A stretch of DNA of 64,000 nt, from assembly GCF_001280005.1 (NCBI RefSeq), contig NZ_LGDW01000062.1, forward strand, positions 1 to 64,000, read 5' to 3'. Position numbers and translations under genes: made by a program. Shown piece by piece: positions 24,629-33,030 of the stretch (within the stretch, counting starts at the first letter, position 1; each line of letters starts with the position of its first letter). The DNA comes from Streptomyces sp. NRRL WC-3618 (GTDB lineage Bacteria > Actinomycetota > Actinomycetes > Streptomycetales > Streptomycetaceae). The notes beneath the pieces were generated by a model. That model was not told the origin of the DNA and did no database searches. It saw only the letters and a program-made list of their open reading frames with translations.

Positions 24629-25735
24629 CTACGGCGTGCGGACCTTCAGGAAAGAGAAACGGGTCGTCTGTACGGCGTTCTGGTTGTCGTCGCTGACCAG
24701 GAGGACGCGCAGGGCGCCATGGGTACAGCCGGTGATCACCATGCCCTCGATGTTGTCGAGGAGGGGGTTGGGCTGGGGCTGCTTGGCGGTCGCTCCGAGT
24801 GACGGACAGTTCACGAGGTCGGCGAGGAGAGTCTTGTGGACGAGGCGTACGCCCTCCTGGCCGGTCAGGTTCTCGACGCCGCTCGTGTCCGTGGCGTGGC
24901 GCGGGTCGGCGAGGTAGAGGCGGACGGTGTTGCCGACTCCGGCGGTGAATCCGCGCTCCAGGACGAGGAGGCGGCCGTCGGGCATCGCGGCGACCTCGGG
25001 GACACCCAGGCCGGTGTCGGTGCGATAGGCGTACTGGGCGCCCAGCGCGAAGTGGCTGCCCCTGCGCTCCCAGGTCTGCCAGCGGACGATGCCGGTGGCG
25101 TCGCCGGAGATCGCGTACTCCATGGCCGCGAGGAGCCTGCGGCCGCCGGGGAGGAGAGTGAGCCCCTCGAAGGTCTGGTTGGCGGTGGCGCGGCCGGCCG
25201 GGGTGACGCGGAGCGCGTCCGGCACCGGCAGACGGTCGAGGATGCGGCCGTCGCGGAAGTAGCGGCGTACGGAGGGTTCCGTCTCGGAGGAGACGAGCCG
25301 GGTGCCGTCCTTCTCGACGGCCAGGCCCTCGGAGTCGAGGGCGGCGCCCGTCTCGTCGGCGAGGGGGACGACGCTCGTCGGGGTCAGGGTCCGCCGGTCG
25401 AGGGTGAAGAGGGAGGAGCGGTCGGAGAGGGCGGCGAGGTCGCCGTTCCGGTCGACCGCGAGCGCGGAGAAGTTGCCGACGAACGCGCCGTCGTACGTCG
25501 TCTTGTCGAGGGCGTCGGAGAAGCGGTCGAGCGAGACGGCGGGCGAACAGGCGTTGCCTGTAAGGGCGTTGGCGTTCACCGGTCCGGCGGCGGTCAGGCA
25601 GGTGGCCGCCGCCAGAGTGGCGGTGACTGTCGCGAGCAGGGTTCGAGGGGATCGCGGACTTCGAGGGCTTCGAGAGCTTCGAGTGCTTCGCAGGCTTCGC
25701 GGGGTTCGCAGGCTTCGCGGGGTTCGCAGGCGCAT
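24629..25735 (-). CDS. Secreted esterase-like phytase-family protein
   Basis: A 368-residue exported protein with the esterase-like activity of phytase domain (PF13449-type). Visible segments are GAFVGNFSALAVDRNGDLAA, then DETGAALDSEGLAVEKDGTR, TFEGLTLLPGG, LGVPEVAAMPDGRLLVLERG and DNIEGMVITGC. It forms a beta-propeller likely to hydrolyse phosphate or carboxyl esters outside the cell. The signal peptide core is LLATVTATLAAATCLTAAGP. The n-region is a Leu/Arg/Thr/Pro/Ser repeat encoded by a 9-bp array, which makes the true start uncertain: ATG 25735 is used here and GTG 25744 is possible. Neither has a clear ribosome site. Confidence 0.75.
   Translation of the reverse strand: MRLRTPRSLRTPRSLRSTRSSRSPRSPRSPRTLLATVTATLAAATCLTAAGPVNANALTGNACSPAVSLDRFSDALDKTTYDGAFVGNFSALAVDRNGDLAALSDRSSLFTLDRRTLTPTSVVPLADETGAALDSEGLAVEKDGTRLVSSETEPSVRRYFRDGRILDRLPVPDALRVTPAGRATANQTFEGLTLLPGGRRLLAAMEYAISGDATGIVRWQTWERRGSHFALGAQYAYRTDTGLGVPEVAAMPDGRLLVLERGFTAGVGNTVRLYLADPRHATDTSGVENLTGQEGVRLVHKTLLADLVNCPSLGATAKQPQPNPLLDNIEGMVITGCTHGALRVLLVSDDNQNAVQTTRFSFLKVRTP
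25658..25729. repeat. Eight 9-bp units at the 5' end of the phytase-like gene
   Basis: Units of the form GCTTCGNRG run head to tail; the last five alternate GCTTCGCGG and GGTTCGCAG. On the coding strand they give the Arg-rich repeats before the signal-peptide core, directly after the start codon. Confidence 0.85.
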
Positions 25736-25813
25736 GGCCGTCACCGTAGGTCGGGTCGGTGACGGCCGGGAGGCGCTGCGGTGAAGTGGAGCCGGTGTGT
25801 GGTCGGTCTGCGG

Positions 25814-26674
25814 TCAGCTCGCCGCGAGGTCCTTGTGGACGACCTTGGCGACGCCCTCGATCGTCGCGATGCCGTAGTTCCAGGTGCTGTTGCCGTGCGT
25901 GAGCACCGTGATCATGTAGTCGTGGCCACGGCCCTTGAACGTGCCGACGCTGTGCACCCGCCAGCCGTACGAGGCGCGCTGCAGCCAGCCGTTCTTGACG
26001 TGCACGGAGACACCCGAGGGAACGCCCTTCGGCGTGCCCCAGCGCTGGGAGGCGATGACCTCGCTCATCAACTTCTGGATGTACGCACGGGAGTTGTCGG
26101 TCAGGACCGAGTTGGTGAGGGTGGTGAGCATGAGGAGCTTCTGCTCGTCGCGGGCGGTGATCTGGGTGAGTCCCCAGTAGCCGTTCGCGCCGGGCTTGGT
26201 CTGGGTCATGGCGGCGGCGGCGAGGAAGCCCCTGATCTTCGCCAGGCCCAACTGGTTCCACAGCCTCGTGGTGGAGTCGTTGTCCGACTTGGTGATCATG
26301 GCCTGGGAGAGAGTCTTCTCCCGTGCGGTCAGGGCGCGATGCTGCTTCTGGGCGTCCCAGAGGAGGGTCGCCAGGACGGTCACCTTGACGACGCTGGCGG
26401 AGTCGTAGGCGGTCTGCTCCCGGTACACGCAGGTCGTCTTGGTCGAGCGGTCGTAGACACCGACGCTGATGGAGCCTCGGCGCCCGGCGAGGGCGGAGGT
26501 GATGTCCCGCTTCAGCTTGGTGGCGAGGGCCGGCTTTGCTGACGTACAACTGACGGCTGCCGGGGCCGCGTTGGCGGGCGCGGCGGCCCCCAGAAGCGCC
26601 AGCACGGTCGCGACGCAGACGCCGGCGCTGCCGAGTACGCGGGTACGCGCGGATCTGGCTATGTGGTGAGTCAT
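25814..26674 (-). CDS. Exported serine hydrolase of the class A beta-lactamase fold
   Basis: A 286-residue secreted protein. The signal peptide is RVLGSAGVCVATVLALLGAA ending in ANA|AP. The three penicillin-recognising motifs can be made out: S-x-x-K in DSASVVKVTVL, S-D-N in KSDNDSTTRLW and K-x-G in HVKNGWLQ. It may be a beta-lactamase or a D-alanyl transpeptidase-like enzyme. The omega-loop Glu of true class A beta-lactamases is not obvious, so a peptidoglycan or non-resistance role is as likely. ATG 26674 begins the signal peptide, with GGGGATGGGA upstream. Confidence 0.75.
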   Translation of the reverse strand: MTHHIARSARTRVLGSAGVCVATVLALLGAAAPANAAPAAVSCTSAKPALATKLKRDITSALAGRRGSISVGVYDRSTKTTCVYREQTAYDSASVVKVTVLATLLWDAQKQHRALTAREKTLSQAMITKSDNDSTTRLWNQLGLAKIRGFLAAAAMTQTKPGANGYWGLTQITARDEQKLLMLTTLTNSVLTDNSRAYIQKLMSEVIASQRWGTPKGVPSGVSVHVKNGWLQRASYGWRVHSVGTFKGRGHDYMITVLTHGNSTWNYGIATIEGVAKVVHKDLAAS

Positions 26675-27059
26675 GGTGGTTTCCCATCCCCGTGTATGAC
26701 AACAGCGCGCCCCCGGCACGCTGGTCTTCGTCTGACCCACATGAAATAGGAATGGTTGTAAGGGCACTAGCACTTCTGTGTGAATTTCCCTGGCAGGGGC
26801 CCCGCTTCACCGAAGACTCACCGATCCATCACCTGAACGCTCCGGGCACCGGCCGAGCCCGACGGACGCCGACCGACACCCGAGCGACCCCCTGGCAACC
26901 CCTCCCCCTCCGGCTCTACGCGCGTCAAATCGAGTCGAAATCAACCGAGTTGCCGCATCACGTCACGCAACGGACACACGTAGTTCATTGCCTGAAACGC
27001 ATGTCCATGTCACGCTCCCGATTGTCTCCCCCATCGACACGCGTAGAACGGACACCCCG
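26675..27059. other. Divergent intergenic region
   Basis: This 385-base gap lies between the divergent serine hydrolase and endonuclease genes. It is less GC-rich near 26740-26800, as promoters are, but I see no clear -35/-10 pair, palindrome or small gene. Confidence 0.4.
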
Positions 27060-27869
27060 ATGCCCGCAACGCAGATACGCACCCGCCGTTGGAAGACGGT
27101 GGCACTCGCCACGTCGACCGTCCTGGCGGCGCTCGCCCTCCCCACGATGACCGCCACCCCGGCCGGCGCGACGACGACCGCGTACGACACGACGTACTAC
27201 AAGAACGCGGTCGGCAAGACCGGCACGAGCCTCAAGTCCTCGCTGCACACCATCATCAGCAGCCAGACGAAGATCTCGTACTCCGCGGTCTGGAACGCGC
27301 TCAAGGTCACCGACCAGGACCCGAACAACAGCGGCAACGTGATCCTGCTGTACAGCGGCGTCTCGCGCAGCAAGTCGCTCAACGGCGGCGACGTCGGCGA
27401 CTGGAACCGCGAGCACGTGTGGGCCAAGTCCCACGGCGACTTCGGCGAGGTGACCGGCCCCGGCACGGACCTGCACCACCTGCGCCCGGCGGACGTCACG
27501 GTCAACAGCATCCGCGGCAACCTGGACTTCGACAACGGCGGCAGCACGGTCGCGAACGGCGGCGGCAGCCTCAAGGACTCCGACTCCTTCGAGCCGCGCG
27601 ACGCGGACAAGGGCGACGTGGCCCGCATGATCCTCTACATGGCCGTGCGCTACGAGGGCGACGACAGTTTCGCCGACCTGGAGCCCAACGAGCGGGTCAA
27701 CAACGGCAGCGCGCCGAACATCGGCAAGCTGTCCGTACTCAAGCAGTGGAACGACGAGGACCCGCCGAGCGCCTTCGAGGAGAAGCGCAACCAGAAGATC
27801 TACGACACCTACCAGCACAACCGCAACCCGTTCATCGACCACCCGGAGTGGGTCGACGCGATCTGGTAG
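27060..27869 (+). CDS. Secreted endonuclease I-family nuclease
   Basis: A 269-residue exported nuclease (NucM/EndA type, PF04231). The signal peptide is WKTVALATSTVLAALALPTM ending near AGA|TT. The metal-beta-beta-alpha active site is visible as DWNREHVWAKSHGDFG, then GTDLHHLRPADVTVNSIRGN, with the catalytic His in the first segment and a metal-ligand Asn in the second. It cuts extracellular DNA non-specifically, probably for nutrition or during programmed mycelial death. ATG 27060 opens the signal peptide. Downstream is a bidirectional hairpin. Confidence 0.88.
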   Translation: MPATQIRTRRWKTVALATSTVLAALALPTMTATPAGATTTAYDTTYYKNAVGKTGTSLKSSLHTIISSQTKISYSAVWNALKVTDQDPNNSGNVILLYSGVSRSKSLNGGDVGDWNREHVWAKSHGDFGEVTGPGTDLHHLRPADVTVNSIRGNLDFDNGGSTVANGGGSLKDSDSFEPRDADKGDVARMILYMAVRYEGDDSFADLEPNERVNNGSAPNIGKLSVLKQWNDEDPPSAFEEKRNQKIYDTYQHNRNPFIDHPEWVDAIW

Positions 27870-27906
27870 CCGGTCCGCGAGGGACGTACGCCTCCACCAT
27901 GCACCA

Positions 27907-27945
27907 CGCCCTGAACTCCCCTTGGTACAGGGGAAGTTCAGGGCG
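27907..27945. terminator. Bidirectional hairpin terminator
   Basis: Arms 27907-27917 and 27935-27945 are perfectly complementary and are extended by CCCC/GGGG inside with a single bulged A. It lies between the convergent endonuclease and membrane-protein genes. Confidence 0.75.
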
Positions 27946-27956
27946 TCGATGCGCAG

Positions 27957-28172
27957 CTACGCGGACGTCTCCGCCGAGCCCCCGACCTTCTTCGGCGTAC
28001 GGGTCGCCATGTAGAAGGCCACGCCCCACCCGATGATCGATCCGCCGAGGAACACGTTGATGACGAGGATCAGCCAACGATCCTTCGCGCCCCGTGCGAA
28101 CGCCATGTACGACGGCAGCAGGTACAGCACGGCCAGGGCAATGATGACCACCAGGGCCAGCAGGCTTTTCAC
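27957..28172 (-). CDS. Superinfection-immunity-type small membrane protein
   Basis: A 71-residue protein with two membrane spans (LLALVVIIALAVLYLLPSYM and WLILVINVFLGGSIIGWGVA) joined by ARGAKDR, the pattern of the superinfection immunity family (PF14373) named from phage T4 Imm. GTG 28172 has GCGGAG about 7 bases upstream. Chromosomal members are widespread and usually have no proven phage role; it may shape membrane or uptake properties. No phage genes are near. Confidence 0.7.
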   Translation of the reverse strand: MKSLLALVVIIALAVLYLLPSYMAFARGAKDRWLILVINVFLGGSIIGWGVAFYMATRTPKKVGGSAETSA

Positions 28173-28297
28173 AGAGCGCTCCGCGGATTGATCTTCTTGA
28201 TCTTCGGCATGTCGTCGCACTCTACGGGGCCGATCGCGGAGGAACGACAGCGCGGGCATGCCCGGCAACCAGGCATGCCCGCCGCTGCCACGCCTGT

Positions 28298-28942
28298 CTA
28301 GACCTTCTGCAGGTGCAGCTGCATCTGGCAGCCGCCGGAGCGTCCGTCGGTGTCGATGCCGATGGTCACCGGGCTGCCCGCGAACGCCGTGTGGTTCTGG
28401 TTCGAGGGCAGGGCGTTCCCGCACTGGCTGGCGTCGCCGTCCGCGAAGTAGCGCACTTCGAGGATGACGTCGGAGCGGCCCGAGACGGTGAAGGTGAGAT
28501 TGCAGCCGCCCGACCTGCCGTCGGTGTCGACCCGGATCTGGGGCCCGAAGGTCCGGAACCGCTGGATCGGCATCTGAAACGTGCCCGGGTTCCCGCACTG
28601 TCCCGCGTCACCGTTGGAAGTGACCTGGAAGGTGTAGCTGATGGACACGCCTCGGAGCGTGTTGTCCGGGTCGAAGATGCCGAAGGACAGCTGACAGCCG
28701 CCCGAGCGGCTGTCGGTGTCGAACCGGATCGCCTTGGTGAAGTCCGGATCTTTGGCCCACTGCTGCCCTGCCAGCCCGCCGCACTGCCCGGCATCGCCGT
28801 CCGGGTTGAACCGGATGCCGATCTCCGCCGGGGCGGCGGTCACGGTCTTCTCCGCTGCCTGCGCCGTCGTACCGGACAGACCGGCGATCAGAGCACCGGC
28901 GGCAAGGACACCGGACAGCGCTCTCAGGCGTGAGTTCCTCAT
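28298..28942 (-). CDS. Secreted protein with three cysteine-containing internal repeats
   Basis: A 214-residue exported protein (signal peptide LRALSGVLAAGALIAGLSGT ending near AQA|AE; ATG 28942 after GGGAGGGGAAACAGC). The mature part is three repeats of about 55 residues. Each has DGDAGQCG or DGDASQCG, then about 30 residues later D-T-D-x-R-S-G-G-C followed by beta-type residues (QLSFGIFD, NLTFTVSG and QMQLHLQKV). Each repeat keeps two cysteines, so three disulfides are likely, and the Asp-rich loops could bind calcium. Threefold symmetry would fit a beta-trefoil. I do not recognise the family. It appears monocistronic. Confidence 0.8.
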   Translation of the reverse strand: MRNSRLRALSGVLAAGALIAGLSGTTAQAAEKTVTAAPAEIGIRFNPDGDAGQCGGLAGQQWAKDPDFTKAIRFDTDSRSGGCQLSFGIFDPDNTLRGVSISYTFQVTSNGDAGQCGNPGTFQMPIQRFRTFGPQIRVDTDGRSGGCNLTFTVSGRSDVILEVRYFADGDASQCGNALPSNQNHTAFAGSPVTIGIDTDGRSGGCQMQLHLQKV

Positions 28943-28988
28943 GCTGTTTCCCCTCCCAGGGCATCGTGGGCACACGTCGGCTACGCAA

Positions 28989-29042
28989 GTACTCCGAACA
29001 CCTCGAGTACTTCGGACACTTCGGATGCTTCGGATACTTCCG
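28989..29042. repeat. Six 9-bp tandem units upstream of the three-repeat protein gene
   Basis: Units of the pattern RYRCTTCGG lie directly head to tail just outside the gene promoter. They encode nothing convincing and match the period of other arrays in the window. Confidence 0.75.
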
Positions 29043-29480
29043 ATGCGAAGTGATGGCCGCGTGAACCTCGGCGGCGCATGGTCAGTTGCGCCGCGTTTCC
29101 TGCGTGTATTGCGGTCCAGAACGCGAGAAGAGCCCCCTGTTGTCGCGCGGACTCAGTATGGATTACCCGAGGTGGGAGCCGTACTGGCGGTAACGGGCCA
29201 ATCTGCGGAGCGTGAGCACCGAACATCCCAAGCCGGTTGGCTGGTACGTGAGCACCGTGGCGTTTCGGCAGTTCAGAGCCCGCGGGTGACGCATCGTCAC
29301 ATTCTTTGCGCCGGGGCCATATTCGTCCGGCACAGTCAGTTCACCCTCAGGAAGCGGGGAGAGAGGCGGGGCGGGAAACGGCTTGAACTGACCTTGACGG
29401 GTTGGCTCCGGTACGGCTGGTTGCGCTCGGCGTGGGAGAGCCGAAGGGCCCGGGCCAGGGCGCCGACGACCTGGGCCGCA
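29043..29480. other. Non-coding gap ahead of the aldo/keto reductase
   Basis: About 440 bases without a supported gene. It contains a short 25-codon frame starting GTG 29209 with no good ribosome site. The right end leads into the MerR-type promoter. Confidence 0.35.
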
Positions 29481-29481
29481 C

Positions 29482-29512
29482 TTGACCTGGAGCGCGCTCC
29501 AGATCCGAGGAT
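29482..29512 (+). promoter_or_regulatory. MerR-type promoter with embedded palindrome
   Basis: The -35 hexamer TTGACC (29482-29487) and a -10-like GAGGAT (29507-29512) are 19 bp apart, the over-long spacing that MerR activators correct by twisting DNA. The spacer region carries the perfect 16-bp palindrome CTGGAGCGCGCTCCAG (29487-29502). A start of transcription 7-8 bases past the -10 falls on ATG 29520, suggesting a leaderless message. The MerR gene is the next gene downstream. Confidence 0.65.
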
Positions 29513-29519
29513 GAGGGGC

Positions 29520-30467
29520 ATGGACAACAACACCACCACCGAACCCCACATCATCCTCGGCACAATGGACTTCGGCACCCGCGTCGCCCCGGACGACGCT
29601 TTCACGATCCTCGATTCCTTCGTCGCCGGAGGCGGTGTCTGGCTCGACACCGCGAACTGCTACTCCTTCTGGGTCGATCCGAGCGGCGTCGGCGGCGCCA
29701 GCGAGCGCGTCATCGGCGCATGGCTGCGCGCCCGCCCCGGCGCACGCGACAGGGTACGGATCGCGACGAAGGTCCGACAGAATCCGCTCGTCCCGCACTC
29801 CTGGCCACAGAGCGCCGAGGGGCTGTCCGCCCGCGCCGTACGAACGGGGTTCGAGGAGAGCCTGGCGCGTCTCGGAGTCGATCACGTCGATCTCCTCTGG
29901 GCCCACGCCGAGGACCGCACCGTGCCGCTGGAGGAGACCGTCGGTGCTTTCGGGGAACTGGTCGCGAAGGGAGCGGCTCTGCGGGTCGGGGCGGCGAACC
30001 ACGCTGCCTGGCGCGTCGAGCGGGCCCGGTCACTCGCCCGGGAGCAGGGCGTAGAGCCGTGGACGGCCCTGCAACTGCGCCACTCACTCGTCCAGCCGCG
30101 CCCGCGAACCCCCCTCGCGGAAGACGGCCATCGCCTGCTCGCCGACGAGGACCTGGACTTCGCGCGGTCCGAGCGGCTCACCGTGTGGTCGTACAGCTCG
30201 CTGATGTGGGGTTCCTACGTACGCACGGACAAGCCGCTTCCGCAGACTTACGATCACCCTGGTACCACCCGGGTGCTCGCGGTCCTGGACGACGCGGCCG
30301 GCGAACTGTCGGCCACGAGGAACCAGGTCGTCCTGGCATGGCTGACGCGGCAGGGGATCGACCCCATCGTCGGCGTGAGCCGGGTGGAGCAGATCGAGGA
30401 GGCACTCGCCGCGCGCCGCGTACGGCTCGGCGACGAGCACATGGCGCGCTTCGCCGAAGCACGGTAA
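29520..30467 (+). CDS. Aldo/keto reductase
   Basis: A 315-residue NADPH-dependent (beta/alpha)8 reductase of the Tas/YajO-like class. It begins IILGTMDFGTRV and carries the catalytic Asp/Tyr region GVWLDTANCYSFWV, then VRIATKVRQNPL for the active-site Lys and LLWAHAEDRTVPLEE for the His. The C-terminal VVLAWLTRQGIDPIVGVSRV is the cofactor segment. ATG 29520 is preferred over ATG 29511 because the MerR-type promoter would start transcription there. It probably reduces a reactive carbonyl or quinone that also acts as the MerR inducer. Confidence 0.85.
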   Translation: MDNNTTTEPHIILGTMDFGTRVAPDDAFTILDSFVAGGGVWLDTANCYSFWVDPSGVGGASERVIGAWLRARPGARDRVRIATKVRQNPLVPHSWPQSAEGLSARAVRTGFEESLARLGVDHVDLLWAHAEDRTVPLEETVGAFGELVAKGAALRVGAANHAAWRVERARSLAREQGVEPWTALQLRHSLVQPRPRTPLAEDGHRLLADEDLDFARSERLTVWSYSSLMWGSYVRTDKPLPQTYDHPGTTRVLAVLDDAAGELSATRNQVVLAWLTRQGIDPIVGVSRVEQIEEALAARRVRLGDEHMARFAEAR

Positions 30468-30533
30468 ACGCGGTAGCGGCAAGCGGCAAGCGGCAGCAGT
30501 AGTGACAGCAGCAGCGGTCAGAAAGGGACCCCC

Positions 30534-30890
30534 GTGACCACCACTCCCCTCCTCACACCGGCAGCAGCCGCCGACCGCACCGGCGTCTCCCTCGACACGC
30601 TGCGCTACTACGAGCGCGAAGGGCTGATCGGCCCGATCCAGCGCTCCCTCGGTGGACGCAGGGAGTACACCGAGGACGACGTCTTCTGGATCGGTCTGAT
30701 CACCTGCTTCCGCGAGGCCGGCCTCGGCATCGCGGACCTGCGGAGCTTCGTCGCCATCCTGCGCGCCGACCACTCCGCACAGGACCGGGTCACCTTCCTC
30801 CGCGAGCGCCGCGCCGCCCTGGAACAGCGCGCCGCGGCACTGGCCCGGGCCATGGAGGTCCTCGACGACAAGATCGCCTACTACAGCTGA
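30534..30890 (+). CDS. MerR-family transcriptional regulator
   Basis: A 118-residue regulator with the MerR winged helix (DRTGVSLDTLRYYEREGLIG, then SLGGRREYTEDDVFWIGLIT) and a dimerisation coiled coil (RERRAALEQRAAALARAMEV). It lacks the cysteine set of metal-sensing MerR proteins, so it probably responds to an organic or redox signal. GTG 30534 follows GAAAGGGA. It is 66 bases downstream of the aldo/keto reductase and is the natural activator of the 19-bp-spaced promoter ahead of that gene. Confidence 0.88.
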   Translation: MTTTPLLTPAAAADRTGVSLDTLRYYEREGLIGPIQRSLGGRREYTEDDVFWIGLITCFREAGLGIADLRSFVAILRADHSAQDRVTFLRERRAALEQRAAALARAMEVLDDKIAYYS

Positions 30891-31005
30891 GCGCGGAGGG
30901 CCCCGAACCCAACTCGTACGGGGAGCAGCCATGAGGGGCATCCTTCTGGGTCTTCGATGTCTCCATCAAACCCGGGACGGTTCAAACCCCGCGCTTCAAC
31001 CAGGG

Positions 31006-31203
31006 CTATGAGCCCCTGGGCACGACCCGTTCCACCCCAGCGAGAAACGACAGCCATGCCACGGCATCGACCCCGACGACAGCGCCGCGCGGGTTCTTCG
31101 AGTCACGGACCTCGAAACCGGCTGTCCCTCGACGGACTTCTATGCATTCGCCGTTCTGGCCGCTGTAGCTGCTCTTGAACCAAGTGGTCCGCTGCGACGA
31201 CAT
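31006..31203 (-). CDS. DUF397 domain protein
   Basis: A 65-residue protein with the DUF397 pattern: WFKSSYSGQNGECIEV, then FEVRDSKNPRGAVVGV and AWLSFLAGV. In Streptomyces these small proteins usually sit beside an XRE-type regulator with a DUF5753 sensor and work as a regulator/antagonist pair. No intact XRE gene is present here, only a possible remnant upstream, so this copy seems orphaned. ATG 31203 has AAGGAAG upstream. Confidence 0.85.
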   Translation of the reverse strand: MSSQRTTWFKSSYSGQNGECIEVRRGTAGFEVRDSKNPRGAVVGVDAVAWLSFLAGVERVVPRGS

Positions 31204-31344
31204 CTGCTGCTCTTCCTTACGAGTCGGTCAGCCCCTCGGCGATCCCCACGATCCGGGACTCGGATTCCATCGCGCTGAGGGCTGCGGCACAGAGGTGGTC
31301 GTGGGGCGCCAATCGCCCCACATCGCACGAATAGTGCCCGTCCC

Positions 31345-33030
31345 TCACCCCAAATGCGTAGCCGCGAACATCCGCAGCACCGCCGGAAGCACCACCACCG
31401 ACGGACCCGGTTCCCCCAGCGCTTTCGCGAGGTCCGTCTCCAGGGTTTCCGGGGTCGTACGTACCGCCGGTACGCCGAAGGATTCCGCCAGGGCCACGTA
31501 GTCCGGGCGGGTCAGTTCCGTGGCCGTCGGTGTTCCGTACGCGTCCGTCATGTACTCGCGCAGGATGCCGTAGCCGCCGTCGTCCACGATCAGCCACGTC
31601 ACGTTCAGGTCGTACTGCCGGGCCGTCGCCAGTTCCGCGATGCCGTACAGGGCGCCGCCGTCGCCCGACACCGCGAGGACCGGGTACGTCGGGTCGGCGA
31701 CCGCCGCTCCCAGGGCCGCCGGGAAGGCGTAGCCGAGGCCGCCCGAGCCCTGGGCCGAGTGCATGGTGTTCGTGCCTCGGGGGTCGAAGGCGGCCCAGGC
31801 CCAGTAGGACAGGATCGTCATGTCCCAGAAGGACGGGGAACGGGGTGGCAGGGCTGCCCTGATCGACGTCAACAGGCCCTGCTCCAGGGTGAGTTGCTGG
31901 GTGGCGAGGCGTGCGGCCACCCGGTCCAGTACCTCGCGTACCCGCGCCGGCGCCGACGCGTCCTTCCTCGCCGGCACCGTCTCCAGCAGTGCCTGCAGCG
32001 CCAGTCGGGCGTCCGCGTGGATGCCCAGGGCCGGGTGGTTGGACTCCAACTTGCCGAGGTCCGCCTCGACTTGGACGACCCGGCCGCGCGGCCTGAACGT
32101 GTGGTAGTTGGAGGAGAGTTCGCCCAGGCCCGAGCCGACGACCAGTAGGACGTCCGCGTCCTCCAGGAAGTCGGTCATGTGCCGGTCCTCCAGCCACGAC
32201 TGGAGGGAGAGGGAGTGCGTCCACGGGAACGCGCCCTTACCGCCGTACGTCGTCACCACCGGCGCCTGGAGCCGTTCCGCCAGCGCCCTCAACTTGCCCG
32301 AGGCGTCCGCCCGTACGACTCCGCCGCCAGCGATGATCGCCGGGCGCTCGGCGTTCGACAGCAAGTGGGCTGCCAGTGCCGTCAGTTCGGGGCGTGGGGG
32401 AAGTTCTTCGGGGAAGGCGTCGCCGGCCGTCACCACCGGGATCAGTGTCTCGGCGGTCAGGACGTCCTGCGGGATCTCCACCCACACCGGGCCGTGCGGA
32501 ACCGTGAGCGCCGACTTCCAGGCCTCGGCGATCGCCGAGGGGATCTGGGACTGCGTACGGGCCGTGTGGACGGATTTGACGACACCCCTGAACGACGCCT
32601 GCTGGTCCGGGAGTTCGTGGAGGTAGCCGTGCCGGCCGCCGCCCAGCCCGGCCGTCGGGACCTGGCTGCTGATCGCGAGCACCGGGGCCGACGCCGCCGC
32701 CGCTTCCTGGAGCGCCGCGAGCGAGGTGAGCGCGCCCGGGCCCGTCGACAGGAGCAGCGGCGCCGCCTCTCCCGTGATCCTGCCGTACGCGTCCGCCGCG
32801 AACCCCGCGTTGTTCTCCACCCGTAGGCCGATGTACCGCAGGTCCGAGCGGCGCAGCGCGTCGAAGACGCCCAGGGCGTGCTGGCCGGGCAGGCCGAAGA
32901 CGGTGGTCGCGCCGAGCGCCGCCAGCGTCTCCACGACCAGGTCCCCGCCACACCGGCCTGCGGGCGGGTTCAGCGCGGCCTCCGTCTGGGCGGCGGTCGG
33001 CTTCAGCACCAGGTCGTGGTCGTGGGTCAC
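31345..33030 (-). CDS. Thiamine-diphosphate enzyme of the acetolactate synthase family
   Basis: A 561-residue ThDP enzyme. The Glu that activates the cofactor lies in [18 protein letters not shown]. The cofactor-binding motif is [20 protein letters not shown] followed by [14 protein letters not shown], where Asp replaces the common Asn ligand. The middle domain ([20 protein letters not shown]) is typical. It would join or decarboxylate 2-oxo acids, but substrate and product are unknown. GTG 33030 overlaps the stop of the agmatinase-like gene, so the two are co-translated. That pairing recalls the carboxyethylarginine synthase and proclavaminate amidinohydrolase pair of clavulanate clusters, but no beta-lactam synthetase is present and a primary-metabolic role is likely. 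Confidence 0.82.
   Translation of the reverse strand: MTHDHDLVLKPTAAQTEAALNPPAGRCGGDLVVETLAALGATTVFGLPGQHALGVFDALRRSDLRYIGLRVENNAGFAADAYGRITGEAAPLLLSTGPGALTSLAALQEAAAASAPVLAISSQVPTAGLGGGRHGYLHELPDQQASFRGVVKSVHTARTQSQIPSAIAEAWKSALTVPHGPVWVEIPQDVLTAETLIPVVTAGDAFPEELPPRPELTALAAHLLSNAERPAIIAGGGVVRADASGKLRALAERLQAPVVTTYGGKGAFPWTHSLSLQSWLEDRHMTDFLEDADVLLVVGSGLGELSSNYHTFRPRGRVVQVEADLGKLESNHPALGIHADARLALQALLETVPARKDASAPARVREVLDRVAARLATQQLTLEQGLLTSIRAALPPRSPSFWDMTILSYWAWAAFDPRGTNTMHSAQGSGGLGYAFPAALGAAVADPTYPVLAVSGDGGALYGIAELATARQYDLNVTWLIVDDGGYGILREYMTDAYGTPTATELTRPDYVALAESFGVPAVRTTPETLETDLAKALGEPGPSVVVLPAVLRMFAATHLG

Noticed and set aside
27957..28172. Prophage or phage-defence island around the superinfection-immunity-type gene
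   Set aside because: No integrase, attachment repeat or phage gene is near, and chromosomal members of this family are common.
29209..29286. 25-codon frame starting GTG in the gap before the aldo/keto reductase
   Set aside because: No spaced ribosome site, no recognisable peptide and no context.
31217..31344. Possible remnant of an XRE/DUF5753 regulator upstream of the DUF397 gene
   Set aside because: Only about 45 residues ending AEGLTDS are readable and the similarity is too weak to call.
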